This document shows positions 36,369 to 48,910 of a stretch of 64,000 nucleotides of DNA, piece after piece. Each line of letters begins with the position of its first letter. Positions within the stretch are counted from its first letter, which is position 1. The stretch covers positions 32,459,280-32,523,279 of the forward strand of contig CM019219.1 of assembly GCA_009741485.1 (NCBI GenBank), given 5' to 3'. The translations under genes and the position numbers were made by a program. The notes under the pieces are model-generated. The model was not told the origin of the DNA. It saw only the letters and a program-made list of their open reading frames with translations, and made no database searches. The DNA comes from Malurus cyaneus samueli (Eukaryota > Chordata > Aves > Passeriformes > Maluridae).

Positions 36369-36944
36369 CTGCAGAGTGGAAAAAAGGATTTGTGTTACAT
36401 TCCTGAAGGAGCAGATTTCTGAAAATTATTCCTCAGGGGAGTATTTCCTCCATCTATCAGGCTGCCAAGGGATCTGTTAATAGGGATGGTCATATTAAAA
36501 AGGAAAAGGTTAAAACTTTGCAAATGCAAAACCCACTAAGAAGTCCAATAGACAAGAGGAGATAATATAAAGGTCTAATTGTTCTTGGATCTGAGAAATT
36601 GGAAAGCAGGGAATAATGAGGAGGAACAAGAACCACCACAGTATGATAAACTGGAAGCAACATAGGGCAAAACAGATCTGTTATATATACTTTATATAGA
36701 TCAATAAATCTGTTTTATAGCAGATCTTGAATATACTAAGAAAGCTTAGTAATCTGTCAGAAAATCACGCAGGAAAATTCATCCATGGGTAAACTTCCAT
36801 GCCTTACATAGGAATCCCTTTGAAGCCACTTCCACAGGAATTTCTACTCTTCTGAAAGATCCAAAAATTTTCCTGCCAACATATTTTGGTGCTAAAAATC
36901 AAGGTGCTTTCCAGGAAATCAGCTGCAACCCAAGGCTACCCAAC

Positions 36945-37095
36945 CACTGGGAGGGTGGGGAGGGCCTGGATCCCTGGAAGTGTCCAAGGATGGGCTGGTG
37001 TATGTGGGACAGTGGAAGGTGTTCCTGCCCATGGCAGGAGGTTGGGCTGGATGGGCTTTAAGGCCCTTTTGAACACAAACCATTCCATTACTCTG
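36945..37095 (+). mobile_element. CR1 LINE 3' fragment
   Basis: CACTGGGAGGGTGGGGAGGG to GGCTTTAAGGCCCTTTTGAA, with internal deletions relative to the other copies. Confidence 0.8.
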
Positions 37096-37464
37096 TGCTG
37101 ACATCTTTAAAGCAGCAATCCAAACCATTTCAACCAGGAGAAGTGAGAGGCTTGAGCTTGTCTCAAATCAAATGTTGGGATTTTCATGATGGCAAGCAAA
37201 GGTTGCATTCATGCTTCAAACTCTTCAAAATAAAATTAAAAGGAATTTTTGACACTCATCCATGAATGCAGATGGATTTTACTGGTGCATTATACAGGTA
37301 TTTTCACTTTTTAAAAATTACACCAATTTGATAGACAACAAACTGAACAGCTGGTGAGGATCTGGTCAGAGATGCTCCTCAGTGAGAAGAGATTTCAAAG
37401 AGTATCTCAGTTCTGCACTGACTGTCAAAATTCTGGACAGAATCCACACCTGCTTCTTTCCAGT

Positions 37465-37602
37465 GAATATCATGGAGGCGTTTGGCAGACCAAATGGTAC
37501 CTGGGGACATGGTCTGCTGGTGGCCCTGGCAGTGCTGGGGGAACAGTTGGATTTGATGATCTCAGGGGTTTTTTTAAGCTGAAATAATTCCATGATTCCA
37601 TG
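37465..37602 (+). mobile_element. CR1 LINE 3' fragment
   Basis: AGTTGGATTTGATGATCTCA, GGTTTTTTTAAGCTGAAATA and the tail TTCCATGATTCCATGA. Confidence 0.75.
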
Positions 37603-37689
37603 AATACTTTATCACTTTTCCCTTCTCATCTCCCAGGTGTTTTCCAAACCCTCCACCCCACAGCACATTTTCCCATTCTAAGGGCAGGG

Positions 37690-37855
37690 AATGGGCACAG
37701 CACCAAGGCTGCCAGAGCTCCAGGAATGCTGGGACAATACTCTCAGGGATGCACAGGGTGGGATTGTTGGGGTGTCCGTGCAGGGCCAGGGTTTGGATCA
37801 ATGGTCCTTGCAGGTCCCTCCCAGCTCAGGATATTCCAGGATTTTATGAAAGGAA
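37690..37855 (+). mobile_element. CR1-like 3' fragment
   Basis: GGTTTGGATCAATGGTCCTT and CAGGTCCCTCCCAGCTCAGG with ATATTCCAGGATTTTATGA resemble a diverged CR1 3' end. The 5' limit is uncertain. Confidence 0.6.
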
Positions 37856-38974
37856 ACCCAGGATGCAATTCTAATGATCGAACCCAAACTTTTGCCATCA
37901 AAAAGTGGCCAATCTTCCCTTGAATTATGCCTTAAAAACTCCTTTGGAATGAGTATTGCTTTGAATATCCAATAAAATTTTTGAGATACTGAATATATGG
38001 AATTAAAGTTTGGATCAGAAAATATAACTGTGTGATCTCCCGTTTTTGTCACTGATGAAAAAATTCCCTTTCACTCAAACACACATGCATGGAGCAGATC
38101 CCTCTGCTCCCACCCTTCTGGGCTGGAATAAAATTCCTTGTTACTCCTTGACTTATTAAGCTTGAAAACCATTGCTATGAAAAGCTTTTTAATGTGCATT
38201 TTACCAATGCAAAGGATAATTTTAGGGATTAAAATGCTGCCAAAAAACAAGGAAAGACAGTGAAAAAAAAGCTGCCAAGGCTGGAAGCATTTAAAGATGA
38301 GGTCATAGAGGAAAATGCTCTTCTTATGCTGCATTATAGTTGATGTTGTTTTCTCTGTCTTCTGAAGGGCTGTGAGTGGAACAAAAGCCCCAGATTTCAT
38401 CACAATTCCAGGATATTCCTGCAGTGGGAATGGCCTTCCCACTTCCTTTTGCCAGTGCTGAATCCAATGGACTGGCAAATGAATAATAATTAGTGAGTGG
38501 CTTTGTGTTTGCGAAGGAGGGAGGGGGCAGAACCCCCTCAGTAATTGCATTTAACTCCAGGGATTGGGTCCCAATCCCCCCGGAGCATTTCTCTGCATTG
38601 TGGAGAAGCAAAGCAGCAAAAGACAAGCATCCAGCTGCCCATATCCTGCTCCTTATCCTGTGCTTCCATCTCTAAAAACATTTCTTGCGGAATAAATTCA
38701 TTATTTTCCAATTTTCAAATAACTAAAATGAAAAATAGTGCTTTTTCCCCAGCCATATTCTTTTCAGCTGTTTTAGGGCACAGGCAAAGGCATTTTTATG
38801 CCATTATTTTGCATTATTGGGTGATAAAAGCTGGAATTTTTGTGGGAAGAGGTGACACCAAAAAGCAGGAGAATTCAGCCCAAGCCACCCAGAAAAGGAT
38901 TCAAAAATCCCCATCGGAGTGGAAGGAAAGGAATTGGTGTGAGCTCATCACTGCTGGGGGGCAGAGAGAGTGAT

Positions 38975-40030
38975 GGGATTGATGTGTCACTGTCACCTGG
39001 GTGGGGCTGGTGTGTCACTGTCACCTCAATGGGGCTAGTGTGTCACTGTCACCTCAATGGGATTGTGTGTCACTGTCACCTCATGGGATTGGTGTGTCAC
39101 TGTCACCTCAATGGGATTGGTGTGTCACTGTCACCTCAATGGAGTGTGTGTCACTGTCACCTCAATGGGATTGTGTGTCACTGTCCCTCAATGGGTTGGT
39201 GTGTCACTGTCACCTCAATGGGATTGGTGTGTCACTGTCTCCTCAATGGGTTTGGTGTGTCACTGTCACCTGGGTGGGATTGTGTGTCACTGTCACCTCA
39301 ATGGGATTGGTGTGTCACTGTCACCTCAATGGGGCTAGTGTGTCACTGTCACCTCAATGGGATTGGTGTGTCACTGTCACCTGGGTGGGGCCGGTGTGCC
39401 ACTGTCACCTCAGTGGGGCTAGTGTGTCACTGTCACCTCAATGGGATCGGTGTGTCACTGTCACCTCAATGGGATTGGTGTGTCACTGTCACCTCGGTGG
39501 GATTGGTGTGCCACTGTCACCTCAATGGGATTGGTGTGTCACTGTCCCTCAATGGGATTGGTGTGCACTGTCACCTCAATGGGATTGGTGTGTCACTGTC
39601 ACCTCGGTGGGATTGGTGTGTCACTGTCACCTCAATGAGATTGGTGTGTCACTGTCACCTGGGTGGGATTGTGTGTCACTGTCACCTCAATGAGATTGGT
39701 GTGTCACTGTCACCTGTGGGCTGGTGTGCACTGTCACCTCAGTGGGCTGGTGTGTCACTGTCACCTCATGGGATGGTGTGTCACTGTCACCTCATGGGAT
39801 TGGTGTGTCACTGTCACCTGGTGGGGGTGTGCCACTGTCACCTCAGTGGGGCTAGTGTGTCACTGTCACCTCAATGGGATTGGTGTGTCACTGTCACCTC
39901 AATGGGATTGGTGTGTCACTGTCACCTATGGATTGTGTGTCACTGTCACCTCAATGGGATTGGTGTGTCACTGTCACCTCGGTGGGATTGGTGTGTCACT
40001 GTCACCTGGGTGGGGCCAGTGTGTCCCTGC
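38975..40030. repeat. 28-bp VNTR, about 37 units
   Basis: Head-to-tail units start TGTGTCACTGTCACCTC followed by variants of AATGGGATTGG, GGTGGGGCTAG or GGTGGGATTGG. The 28-bp period drifts through the three frames, giving an 84-nt (28-residue) periodic, cysteine-rich translation with no biological support. Some units lack one or a few bases. Confidence 0.95.
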
Positions 40031-40044
40031 CTCCAAGCACTGAC

Positions 40045-40490
40045 TCCATGGAACCCCAGCGTCATTTTAAGCTGGAAAAGCCCTCCAAGATCATCAGGTC
40101 CAACCATCAACCAGCAGCCCCCTGCTCACTACTGACCCACATCCCCAGGTGCCACATCCACATGATTTTTGCACACTACAGGGATGGGCACTCCAAAGCT
40201 CCCTGGGCAGCCCTTCCAAGCCTGAGCACCCTTTCCATGCGAAATTCCTGCTGATGCCACCCTGAGCCTCCCTGGCCCAGCCTGAGCCGTTTCCCCTTGT
40301 CCTGTCCCTGTTCCCTGGAGCAGAGCCCGACCCCCCCGGCTGTCCCCTCCTGTCAGGGAGTTGTGCAGAGCCACAAGGTCCCCCCGGAGCCTCCTTTGCT
40401 CCAGGCTGGCCCCTTTCCCAGCTCTCTCAGCTGCTCCTGGGCCAGACCTTCCACCTTCCCAGCTCTGCTCCCTCCCTGGAATTGCTTTAA
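40045..40490 (-). mobile_element. CR1 LINE 3' fragment abutting the 28-bp VNTR
   Basis: CATGGAACCCCAGCGTCATT, AGCTGGAAAAGCCCTCCAAG, TGTCAGGGAGTTGTGCAGAG and TTCCCAGCTCTGCTCC. It starts within about 15 bp of the VNTR end. Confidence 0.86.
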
Positions 40491-41639
40491 AATACTTGAA
40501 AACTTTTCAGTGAAATGGTTCCTTTCTGAGCTTCTGAACCCACCACTTCTCAAATCTGTGATTTCTGATTCCTCCCCAGTACTCACCCAGGGTCCATATC
40601 CATCCCATCCCTGGATATGGAGAAGATTCCTTGCAATAAATGACAATCTACCTGTATCCCATAAATCTTAGGGGGAAATGGGATAAACCACAATTAACAG
40701 CCACTTTAATCTCCATCCCCCATCAGCCTCATCTAGAGTTTTAATCTTTTCTTCTCTACACAACCACCGTTGGACCATGACAATTTCAATCTATTCAGAG
40801 ACCATTTTTTTCCATAACCATCACAGCAATGTGGAACTTAGGCTGTTTGATTCACTTTAATTTTTCCACAGGAATAATAAATGGCATCTTGGGAGCATCC
40901 AGGATGGGATGGAAACCAGGAGAGATCCCCACTGATCCCTTTGATCATGAAACCACAAAATGGTTTTGTCCCTCAGAAAATTAACAAAGCAACTACAAAG
41001 AGCAACAGGATTGAAATGAAGTCATTATTTGTGCACAAAAATACTGAAAATAAACATAATTAAAAAAAAAAAAAAAAACCTTGCATTTTTATCACAATTA
41101 TCTGTGTCTTGATCAGAGTAGGAAAGGCAGACTGAGCACATCTCAAATACCTTGCAGGGCACAGCTGTTGGAAGCATCCAAAATGAAATTTTGACTTTTC
41201 CACTCTATTTTCCTGCTGCTTCTTTTTCCCTGTGCTAAGCACCTCACTCCCAGCCCTTTTTCAATTTCTCTGATAGGCAATATGTTTTTAATTCACCATG
41301 AAACTTGTCTATCTGCAAAAGCATGAACACAAGATTTAATAAAAAATTGAATTTCAACTCAGCAAACCCAGTAACAATTTGGAAAATTGGTTTAGTGCAG
41401 AAACTTAATGGTAGGATGTGTATGGATTTCATATGAGTCACTTCAGTTGCCTCTACCTTGTGAATGTTATATTTTGTATGTTCACAGAGAATATTATAAA
41501 CAAAAAATATTCTATATATTTATTTTTTAGTTGATGGGGATCCATAAAAACCCTTCAGAACTTCAATTTCGATGTTGTTTAATTACAATGCTCACCTCAT
41601 CTTGATTAACAGTGAGGCTGGCTTTACTCTGAGGGCCGT

Positions 41640-41760
41640 GAGATGGCCAGAGAAGCTGTGGCTGCCCCTGGATCCCTGGAGGTGTCCCAGGCCATGGCAG
41701 GAGGTGGCACTGGATGGACTTTAAGGTCCCTTCCAACCCAAACCCCTTTAGAATTCCATC
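41640..41760 (+). mobile_element. Short CR1 LINE 3' fragment
   Basis: GGCCAGAGAAGCTGTGGCTG to AGGTCCCTTCCAACCCAAAC. The block from the value-added segment to the 3' UTR is shortened by an internal deletion. Confidence 0.83.
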
Positions 41761-43407
41761 ATCCCCACAGCAGCTCTTTTAATCCTTTCACCAGCACATA
41801 AAAACTACCTTGGCTTCTTGTGCTTGCTCAAAAAAGAAAGACCTGGACACATTTTAGGGCAATAATCCACAAATTTATGGAGTTTTATACACATTTTAGA
41901 ACAATGATTCATCAATTTCCCAGGGTTTTGCAATCCTAGTAACTACCTGAACAGCTCATTCCAGACAGTGGTAATATTTTTTCTGGAAAAGAATATTTTC
42001 TTCCTAATTAGCAGTATTTTTGGAGCAGTTTATCTTCAAAGTGTCACATATTCCTTCCTGGACTTGATATCCTGCCTTTCTGTCTCCACTCCCAGATTGG
42101 TTGGAGGTACTCTGACCTTTCCATGGTATTTATCTCCCAATCAGATGACAAGGGAGTCTGGACATGGCTCCAGTGATCCTGTCTTAACCTACTGTTTTTT
42201 CACCCAAATGTCAGGTTTTGCTCTCCTGATCTCTCTGTGCCAGTGTTCTCCCTCCAGTCTTCCCAAATTAAACCTGAGGCCACAAAAGCAGGAATATTCA
42301 TGATTCTGCAGAAGCCAAAAAACACTAAAGCAGGGGGGCTGAAATTCCCACCAGGCACAATGTATGGCACAATCACACACTTGGACTGGTCAGACTAACA
42401 GGATAAATTCCAAGGATAACATGGCTGTAAGGATTACACATTGCTAGAAGCCAATAGGGTTTAATACTAAAATTATGGATAATTTCAATTCCATATCCAC
42501 ACCCCCAAAGTGATTTATGCCTACATTTCATTAACATGTTGTTGGGAGCTCTGACCCTGAGCCTCTCCAAGCACAGATTCCCAGCCTGGATCTGGCTTGC
42601 TGGGCTTTCCTCTTCACCAGGAAACATCTCACTAGGCATTAATATTTCCTAAAATTCCAGTTTCCTTTTCATTTGTTATAAAGAAGTACAGGATTTTAAT
42701 AAATTGCAATGTAGCACTACTAAAACAAGGAAAAGTAGGAAAAAAAGGACCCTTCTCCTGTAATCATCTGATAACTCACTCCCTAATTTTCCATGGCAAA
42801 TCCTGCTCAAGTGCCTGCTGTATAAACAATTTCATTTAACTTTATAACCACATTTCCTATTTTGTTTTTATGAGCCAAGTAACTAACAGCAAAAAAGCCC
42901 CATAATCCAGTGATTCCAAAGGGAAAATCACAGATGTTTTTCTGAATCCAAGTTGCCCCTAATGTGAGACACTAATTGCAAATGTGCATTAGAAGCTCCA
43001 GTTTCAGCTTGAGGAGAACATGGGCTGCTTTCAGCCCACACCTCAAAATCCTTAAAAAAAAAAGTTGCCAGTGGTTCTTTCCCTATAAAATGTAAATTCC
43101 ATCCTAGGAAAGATGGGAAAAGTGGTGGTAGGACCTGGATATGCTGGGAAAAGGATGATCCAAATGGATGCTCTAAATCTGTCAGCACTAAACAATATAG
43201 TTTTGAGGGACAAAACACACAAAAATAACTCCCTGTGGACTCTGTGGCAAGAAGTGGGAAGTGATTCCTGAGGGCAAAAAGGATCTGTAACAGGGAAAAA
43301 TCCCAGGGAGCTCTGCTAAGAGGGGCAAAGAGAAACTTCAGTGAACAGAGGTTTAAAGAAATCCAGCTTAGGAACAGCCTGATGGAAAAGCATCCAAGGC
43401 AGAATTT

Positions 43408-43552
43408 ATATCCTGGAAGTGTCCCAGGCCAGGGTGGACAGGGCATGGAGCACCTTGGGACAGTGGAAGGTGTCCCTTCCATGGCAGGGGTGGGACTGGA
43501 TGGGATTTAAGGTCCCTTCCAAGCCAAACAATTCCAGAATTCTCTGATTCAA
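43408..43552 (+). mobile_element. Short CR1 LINE 3' fragment
   Basis: CCTGGAAGTGTCCCAGGCCA to AATTCCAGAATTCTCTGATTC. It lies 25 bp from an inverted CR1 tail. Confidence 0.84.
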
Positions 43553-43577
43553 CAAGGCCTCAGCCATTCATGGATAT

Positions 43578-43660
43578 TGAGAACCACGGAATATCCCAAG
43601 CTGGAAAGAACAACAAGGATTGTGCTCAATTCCTCAGCTCCAATCCAGAGCAATGTGGAT
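43578..43660 (-). mobile_element. Short CR1 LINE 3' end
   Basis: GAACCACGGAATATCCCAAG and CTGGAAAGAACAACAAGGAT, the same variant as 35302. The 5' limit is unclear. Confidence 0.65.
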
Positions 43661-44724
43661 GCTTTTCCCACCTTTCTGAAGGAAGCACCAAATTACTGGG
43701 ATTCCAGCCATGGAATGCCACCCTTACCCTCCCTGTCACTGTGCAGGGTCCCCATTCCCTATTTCCCATGAGAAAAACTGACTGGACAGCAGGGAACCAG
43801 AGAGCTAGGGAAAATCTCTTGGAATAATTGACTTCTGATCCAGCTTCACCGTTTTGTTTTGTGAAAATCTTTTGCTTGGGTGGTGTTTGCCTCCAGTATT
43901 GAAGGATTTAATTGGGCAGAAAACATTATCATGTCTCCTCCATCAAGGAAGAACAAAGTCCACACATTCCCAAATCTCCCTTTTTAAGCAGAACACACTT
44001 CCACACTGGCTCTGGTGCTGGGAGAGAAATAGAATTAAATCAAATTCCACACTACATTTACATCAAGTAACAGCCTGGAATTCACAGCTTCTCATCTTTC
44101 CCCATAAAACTTCAGATTGCTGGACAACTGGACACATCTTTTCTGACAGGCTGGGAAGCAATAATGCAAAACTAACAGAAGCTGTAGGTTTGCAAAATTC
44201 CCCTTTTTTCCAGCTTGGGAATGGTTGAACACCTGGTTAATATGCCCACAGGCACTAATTAGGAGGCAATGACACTGCTTCTGGTTCCCATTCCATTCCC
44301 TCCTCCAGCAGCACTTTTGCTATCAGCAATGACCTTCCCCTTGCAGAGGATATGGAATTTATTAATTAACACAACACCAGAAAGATCCCAAATCCCTTTC
44401 AACTTCTACAGTTTTAAATTGAGGACATGCTCATAAAGAGGACAGGCTTGCTAAAAATACCTCTTAATGTTCATCTGAGGTTTCAGGCACATCTGGTCTC
44501 CACCATTTTGTGGCGCTACTAATTAATATCTTTTAATTAAGAAATTAAAGTGCTGCCATAAATTGTTGGGAAGAAATGGAAACTTCTGGATTAATTCCTT
44601 GATCCAGTGGTGATCTGGCTAAAGTCAGGACAAAAGGAAGAAGAGCTTGGGCAAGGGCTCTGAACAGCAGATTTGATTTAAAAAATGAAAAGGTTTATTT
44701 GGTTTTAACCTTATTTTTTTTTTT

Positions 44725-44915
44725 TTTTAGGTTGTCCAGAGAAACTGTGGCTGCCCTTGAATCCCTGGAAGTGTCCAAGGGCAGCCTGGATGGGGCTTGG
44801 AGCAACTTGGGATGGTGGAAGGTGTCCTGCCCATGGAAAATGGTGGAATGGGATGGGCTTTAAGGTCCTTTCCAGCCCAAACCATCCTGGAATTCCACAG
44901 TTCTTTTTCCACAGA
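44725..44915 (+). mobile_element. CR1 LINE 3' fragment after a poly-T run
   Basis: It starts at TTGTCCAGAGAAACTGTGGC directly after a 15-base T run and AG, and ends CAAACCATCCTGGAATTCCA. The T-run plus AG looks like a splice acceptor, but on the strand opposite the gene. Confidence 0.84.
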
Positions 44916-45269
44916 CTGTTTTGCCAGCACAAAGCAGGATGAGATCAAAACCAGCATTAAAAACCCTCAGTAAGCTGAGTGAATTGTCATGGCCTGTTGG
45001 TAGAGGTGCAGGAAGTTGCCCTGTCCCCACCACCCAGCTGTGTCCCTGCATTTTGATTCTTTGGGATTTTTGCCTCTTTTGTCCACACTCTGTTTGTGCA
45101 GAACAATGCTTGGGAAATGCTTTGTTTGTCAGGCACTGCTGCTGTCCGAGTCATCCTCAATACTCATGGCAAGGACAGGCAAGGATCCACACTGCTAATG
45201 CAGATCAGCTCCTGGCTCCAGAGGGAAGATCCAGCTGGAGCACTGGGACCATGGGGGGCTGACAGGAGT

Positions 45270-45640
45270 CATTAAGGTAGGAAAATCTCTCAAAGGCCAT
45301 CGTGTCTGACTGGGAACCCAGCATTGCCCTGCTCCTCACTCACCACATCCCCAGGTGCCACAGCCACATCTGTTTTGAACAGGTCCGGAGTGAACACTCC
45401 AAAGCTCCCTGGGCAGCCCTGCAAGCCTGAGCACCTTTCCATGCAGAAATTCCTGCTGATGTCCACCCTGAGCCTCCCCTGGCCCAGCCTGAGGCCGTTT
45501 CCCCTTGTCCTGTCCCTGTTCCCTGGAGCAGAGCCCGACCCCCCCAGCTCCAACCTTTTTCCAAGCAGTTGTAGAGAGTGAGAAGGTCCCCCTTATGCTG
45601 CCCTGACTCTAAGAGGGTGTTAATGCTGGGATGAGGAACA
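45270..45640 (-). mobile_element. CR1 LINE 3' fragment
   Basis: GCCATCGTGTCTGACTGGGA, ACATCCCCAGGTGCCACAGC and CCATGCAGAAATTCCTGCTG. It carries the same GGTGCCACA... linker variant as the copy at 40.1 kb. Confidence 0.84.
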
Positions 45641-46944
45641 TCCCAAATTCCACTTAGCCTCCTCTTGCCAGTCCCCTCCAGAAAAGCCAAGGATGCAGCA
45701 GATCCCATCTGATGGACTTTAGGGGGAATCTCTCCCAGCCATGAGGAAGGAATTGTATTTCATCCCTCACTTATAAAAAATCAACTGTTCCACACTGTAT
45801 TTTTGGGATCTCAAAGCCCTCAGCTGTCCTTTAGTGTTTGATATGGAGAGCACAGCAGCATTTGTAAGTCCCAAAATAATTAACAATGCAGACAAAGGAG
45901 GTTGTGGGAAAAGAGACCAATTAATTTGCCCCAAATGGTGCAATAATGTTGAGGGAGAGCCAGTGAATAAATGCCAATCTCTGCATTCATCACTTGGCTG
46001 CTGTCTCCTCTGGAAGTCACTCCAAGACATGGATAATGATCAATCAAAGCCTCCCTGGGTGAGGAGAGGGCTCTGAGCAGGGCTGGGGTTGCTCTGGCAG
46101 GGCTGCCAGGCTCAGCAGCTCAGGGCAGAGAGGCACTTCCATCTCCCTTTCTGCCCATGCCATCTGCTCTCTCTCTATTTTGTATTTATTTCTGATTTTG
46201 TAGTGAAGGCTGCAGCTTTATCCTGTAAAACTGTTCAGCTGTGACCTTCCCCTAAGTACACAGAAAGGAATTTTGTAAACCAGCTCAAGAATAGTGCTGG
46301 AATAATCCAGATTATGGTAATTAGACAAGCAAAGATCAATACTAATCCACTCTAAAGCCACTCGTTCTCAATCCTTCTGAAATTCGAACATCCCCTTCCA
46401 TCAGTTTCTCATTTTGCAAGGGGCACCATTGGTCTGTGCTGCCTTTTTCCCTAGAGAGACCCCATGTCACTAAAAAACGAGCTCCTGTGACACCTGCCAG
46501 GTCCAGCTTGCATCACTGGCAAAAAATGAAACACAAAGCACAGCTTGTGGAGCGTGGCAATTCCTGAAAACCTTAGGAACCAACACTAGTCCTGCTCCAG
46601 AATATTTGTGAGAGTCTCAGAGCTGAATCAGAAAGTTCTGGGTTGTTCTCATATCATTTTTGACATTGAAGAAAACACCTGCTGTGACTGTCCCCAACTG
46701 GTTTTAAGAGCTTCCCAAAACAGTGTGCGAAGAATTTCCCAGGAAATTCCTGATTTGGAAAGGGAAACCAGGCAGTCCAGAGAATCCTGAGGAGTTCACA
46801 AGGAGACAGAGATAACAGGGATTATTGAGGTGTCATCTAAGGGTGTTCTAGGCTTTGAGGCACTTCGCATTGCAAGATTTCCTCACTGAAGTGAAATAAG
46901 ATTCCCAGCTCCTGGGTTAAAACTGGAGCTCCAGACAGAAGTTC

Positions 46945-47405
46945 AGGAATTACAGAATCCCACAATGGCCTGGGCTGAAAGGAAGCTTGAAGCTCATCCT
47001 GTGCCACCCCTGCCATGGGCAGGGACACCTCCCACTGTCCCAGGCTGCTCCCAGCCCCAATGTCCAGCCTGGCCTTGGGCACTGCCAGGGATCCAGGGGC
47101 AGCCACAGCTTCTCTGGGCACCCTGTGCCAGGGCCTGCCCACCCTCCCAGGGAACAATTCCTTCCCAATATCCAACATAAACTTCCCTATGCCAGTTTGA
47201 ACCCATTCCCTGTGTCCTGGCACTCCAGTTCCTGATGATTTATCCCTCTCTGATTTCCCTGTATCCCTTCAGATCCTGGCAGGAGCTGTGAGGTCTCCAC
47301 ACACCCTTCTCCTCTCCCGGCTGAACATTCCCAACTCTCCCAGCCTGGCTCCAGAGGGAAGATGCTCCAGTCCCCTCAGCACCCATCCCACCTTTGGAAA
47401 CACCC
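46945..47405 (-). mobile_element. CR1 LINE 3' fragment, long copy
   Basis: From TACAGAATCCCACAATGGCC through TTCCTTCCCAATATCCAACA to CCCAACTCTCCCAGCCTGGC. With 15.2 kb it is one of the two longest copies of this subfamily here. Confidence 0.88.
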
Positions 47406-48435
47406 AATAAATAGAGGGAGCAGCAGGAAAAAATCCTTCAACAAAGAATTATTATTAAATGCAAATTTATCATTTTGCACTGGTCCTTCAGATTTCACAT
47501 TTGTTTCATGTTAAATACAAAATTAGGTGGCAAGTGGCAGTATTTTGCTGTTTCTCATTTCTTCAAGTGAAGAATATTCTAATAGTCCAATTATGAGGAC
47601 AAAGTGTAGATCATGAATTTTTCTCTAAACTCCTTTAAATAGCTGAGCAAGCGCCTCCTTTTGGGCCTACTGAAGACAATTTATTTTCACGTTCTGCTTT
47701 TTGATTCCCTTGGATTTGGATCTGTTCAAACCTTGTGACATTCTGCTGCTGATTATGTCACCACAGTGACAGAGAGAGAACACATTGCAACTTCTTGATA
47801 TTTTGAAGCTGTTTGCCCTGATCTTAGCACTTCCTATTACTGGAAAGATGTCACAGTCATAAACACCTTCTCTGTTAAAAAGAATTAACAAACTACTCAG
47901 CCCGTGCCCCACTTTTTTGTTTGATTTTCATCAATTTTGTGACACCGAGGTTGATGATATTAAATTGTCGGAGGGCATATTCATCAGATCATGCCTGTGT
48001 GGTGATAATAACCATTATTTGCCGTTATTCCAACATCAAAGAGGTCGGGGCTGAGTTGTTTCAAAAGAGAAGATCAAAAAATGCCTCACACAAAAGGTGT
48101 AGTGGGTCTAAACACACTCCAGGAAACTTAACCTAGAGCTCTAGTGATCCCAGTCTCAATTCCAAGGCACAAAATATATTGTTTATCCAAATTAATGACA
48201 TTTTCAAAAGCTTCTGAGGGGAAAATTCCAAGTATACCTTCCTTCACCATCACTGTCAGCCCAAATCTTTCCCATTGGAGACAATCTGCTCAGACAATAA
48301 AATTGCAACAAATTCCAATAAAATTTTTGTCGCTCTATTTCAGCCTATTTTTGTAGCTCTATTTCAGCATTCAAACAGGCCCCGATTTTGACTTTCAAAA
48401 ATGCCTGTTTTAGGGTGAAAGAATGAGCTCTTCAC

Positions 48436-48548
48436 CTGTATTCATCCTGTGTGAAGCGTGGAATGACCGAGGGCTGCAGCACCGTAATTTCCACCGTGGT
48501 GGTGTTGAACTTCACCGGATCCCCATCATCGTAGGCAATGACCACCAG
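48436..48548 (-). CDS. PCDH15: PCDH15 internal exon: end of EC10 and EC10/EC11 linker
   Basis: This exon is 113 nt, phase 0 in and phase 2 out, with a GTTTGCAG acceptor and a GTGAAG donor. It encodes [14 protein letters not shown], the DxGxP-type strand near the end of a cadherin repeat, then an NTT glycosylation sequon and [15 protein letters not shown]. The last segment is where EC11 begins. It lacks the usual DxNDN calcium-binding linker, which agrees with the atypical linkers of membrane-proximal PCDH15. The split arginine codon (AG|A) is completed by the next exon. Confidence 0.94.
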
Positions 48549-48784
48549 CTGCAAACAAAAAAATCAGGCTCTAACTGCACAAAAGAACATTTTTCATCCT
48601 GATGTCCAGCAATTTTGGTATTTGCAGGGTGTAACAAAGCAGATGTGATTTTTCGTCTGCTGCAAATCAAATCTCACGTCATGGAAGAACAAAACACAGA
48701 GGGAAAAGGTGACAGCCCCATCCACAAGCTGAACCCTCTGCTGGAAAATTTACAGAAACACAGTAAATTGGAGTAATTTTTTCC

Positions 48785-48910
48785 TAGGAAGGGTTGCTAA
48801 AGCATTGGAAGGGGCTGCTCAGGGAGGTTTGGAGCTCCCATCATGGAAGGTATCCAGGGAACAGCTGGATGTGGACTCAGGGCTCTGGTGCAGATTCTGT
48901 AACTTCCAAT
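48785..48910 (+). mobile_element. CR1 LINE fragment
   Basis: GGAAGGGGCTGCTCAGGGAG and GGAGCTCCCATCATGGAAGG, then a worn 3' end. It lies about 240 bp upstream of the 48.5-kb exon. Confidence 0.7.

Larger units (their letters stand above)
36369..48435 (-). other. PCDH15: PCDH15 intron, 12.07 kb, containing the 28-bp VNTR
   Basis: The intron holds CR1 pieces at 36945-37095, 37465-37602, 37690-37855, 40045-40490, 41640-41760, 43408-43552, 43578-43660, 44725-44915, 45270-45640 and 46945-47405. The VNTR is at 38975-40030, and homopolymer runs lie near 41061 and 44714. Nothing was recognised in 41760-43400, 45640-46940 or 47405-48435. Confidence 0.85.

Noticed and set aside
38975..40030. CRISPR-like regular repeat
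   Set aside because: Units are directly adjacent with no unique spacers, and the genome is vertebrate.
38840..40135. 431-codon frame with repeated VCHCHLNGIGVSLSP
   Set aside because: It is a translation of the 28-bp VNTR. Other plus-strand frames give the same peptide words out of register, as expected for a period not divisible by three. It lies antisense in a PCDH15 intron.
44712..44732. T-run plus AG as a splice acceptor of a plus-strand exon
   Set aside because: The sequence that follows is a CR1 fragment, and the host gene is on the other strand.
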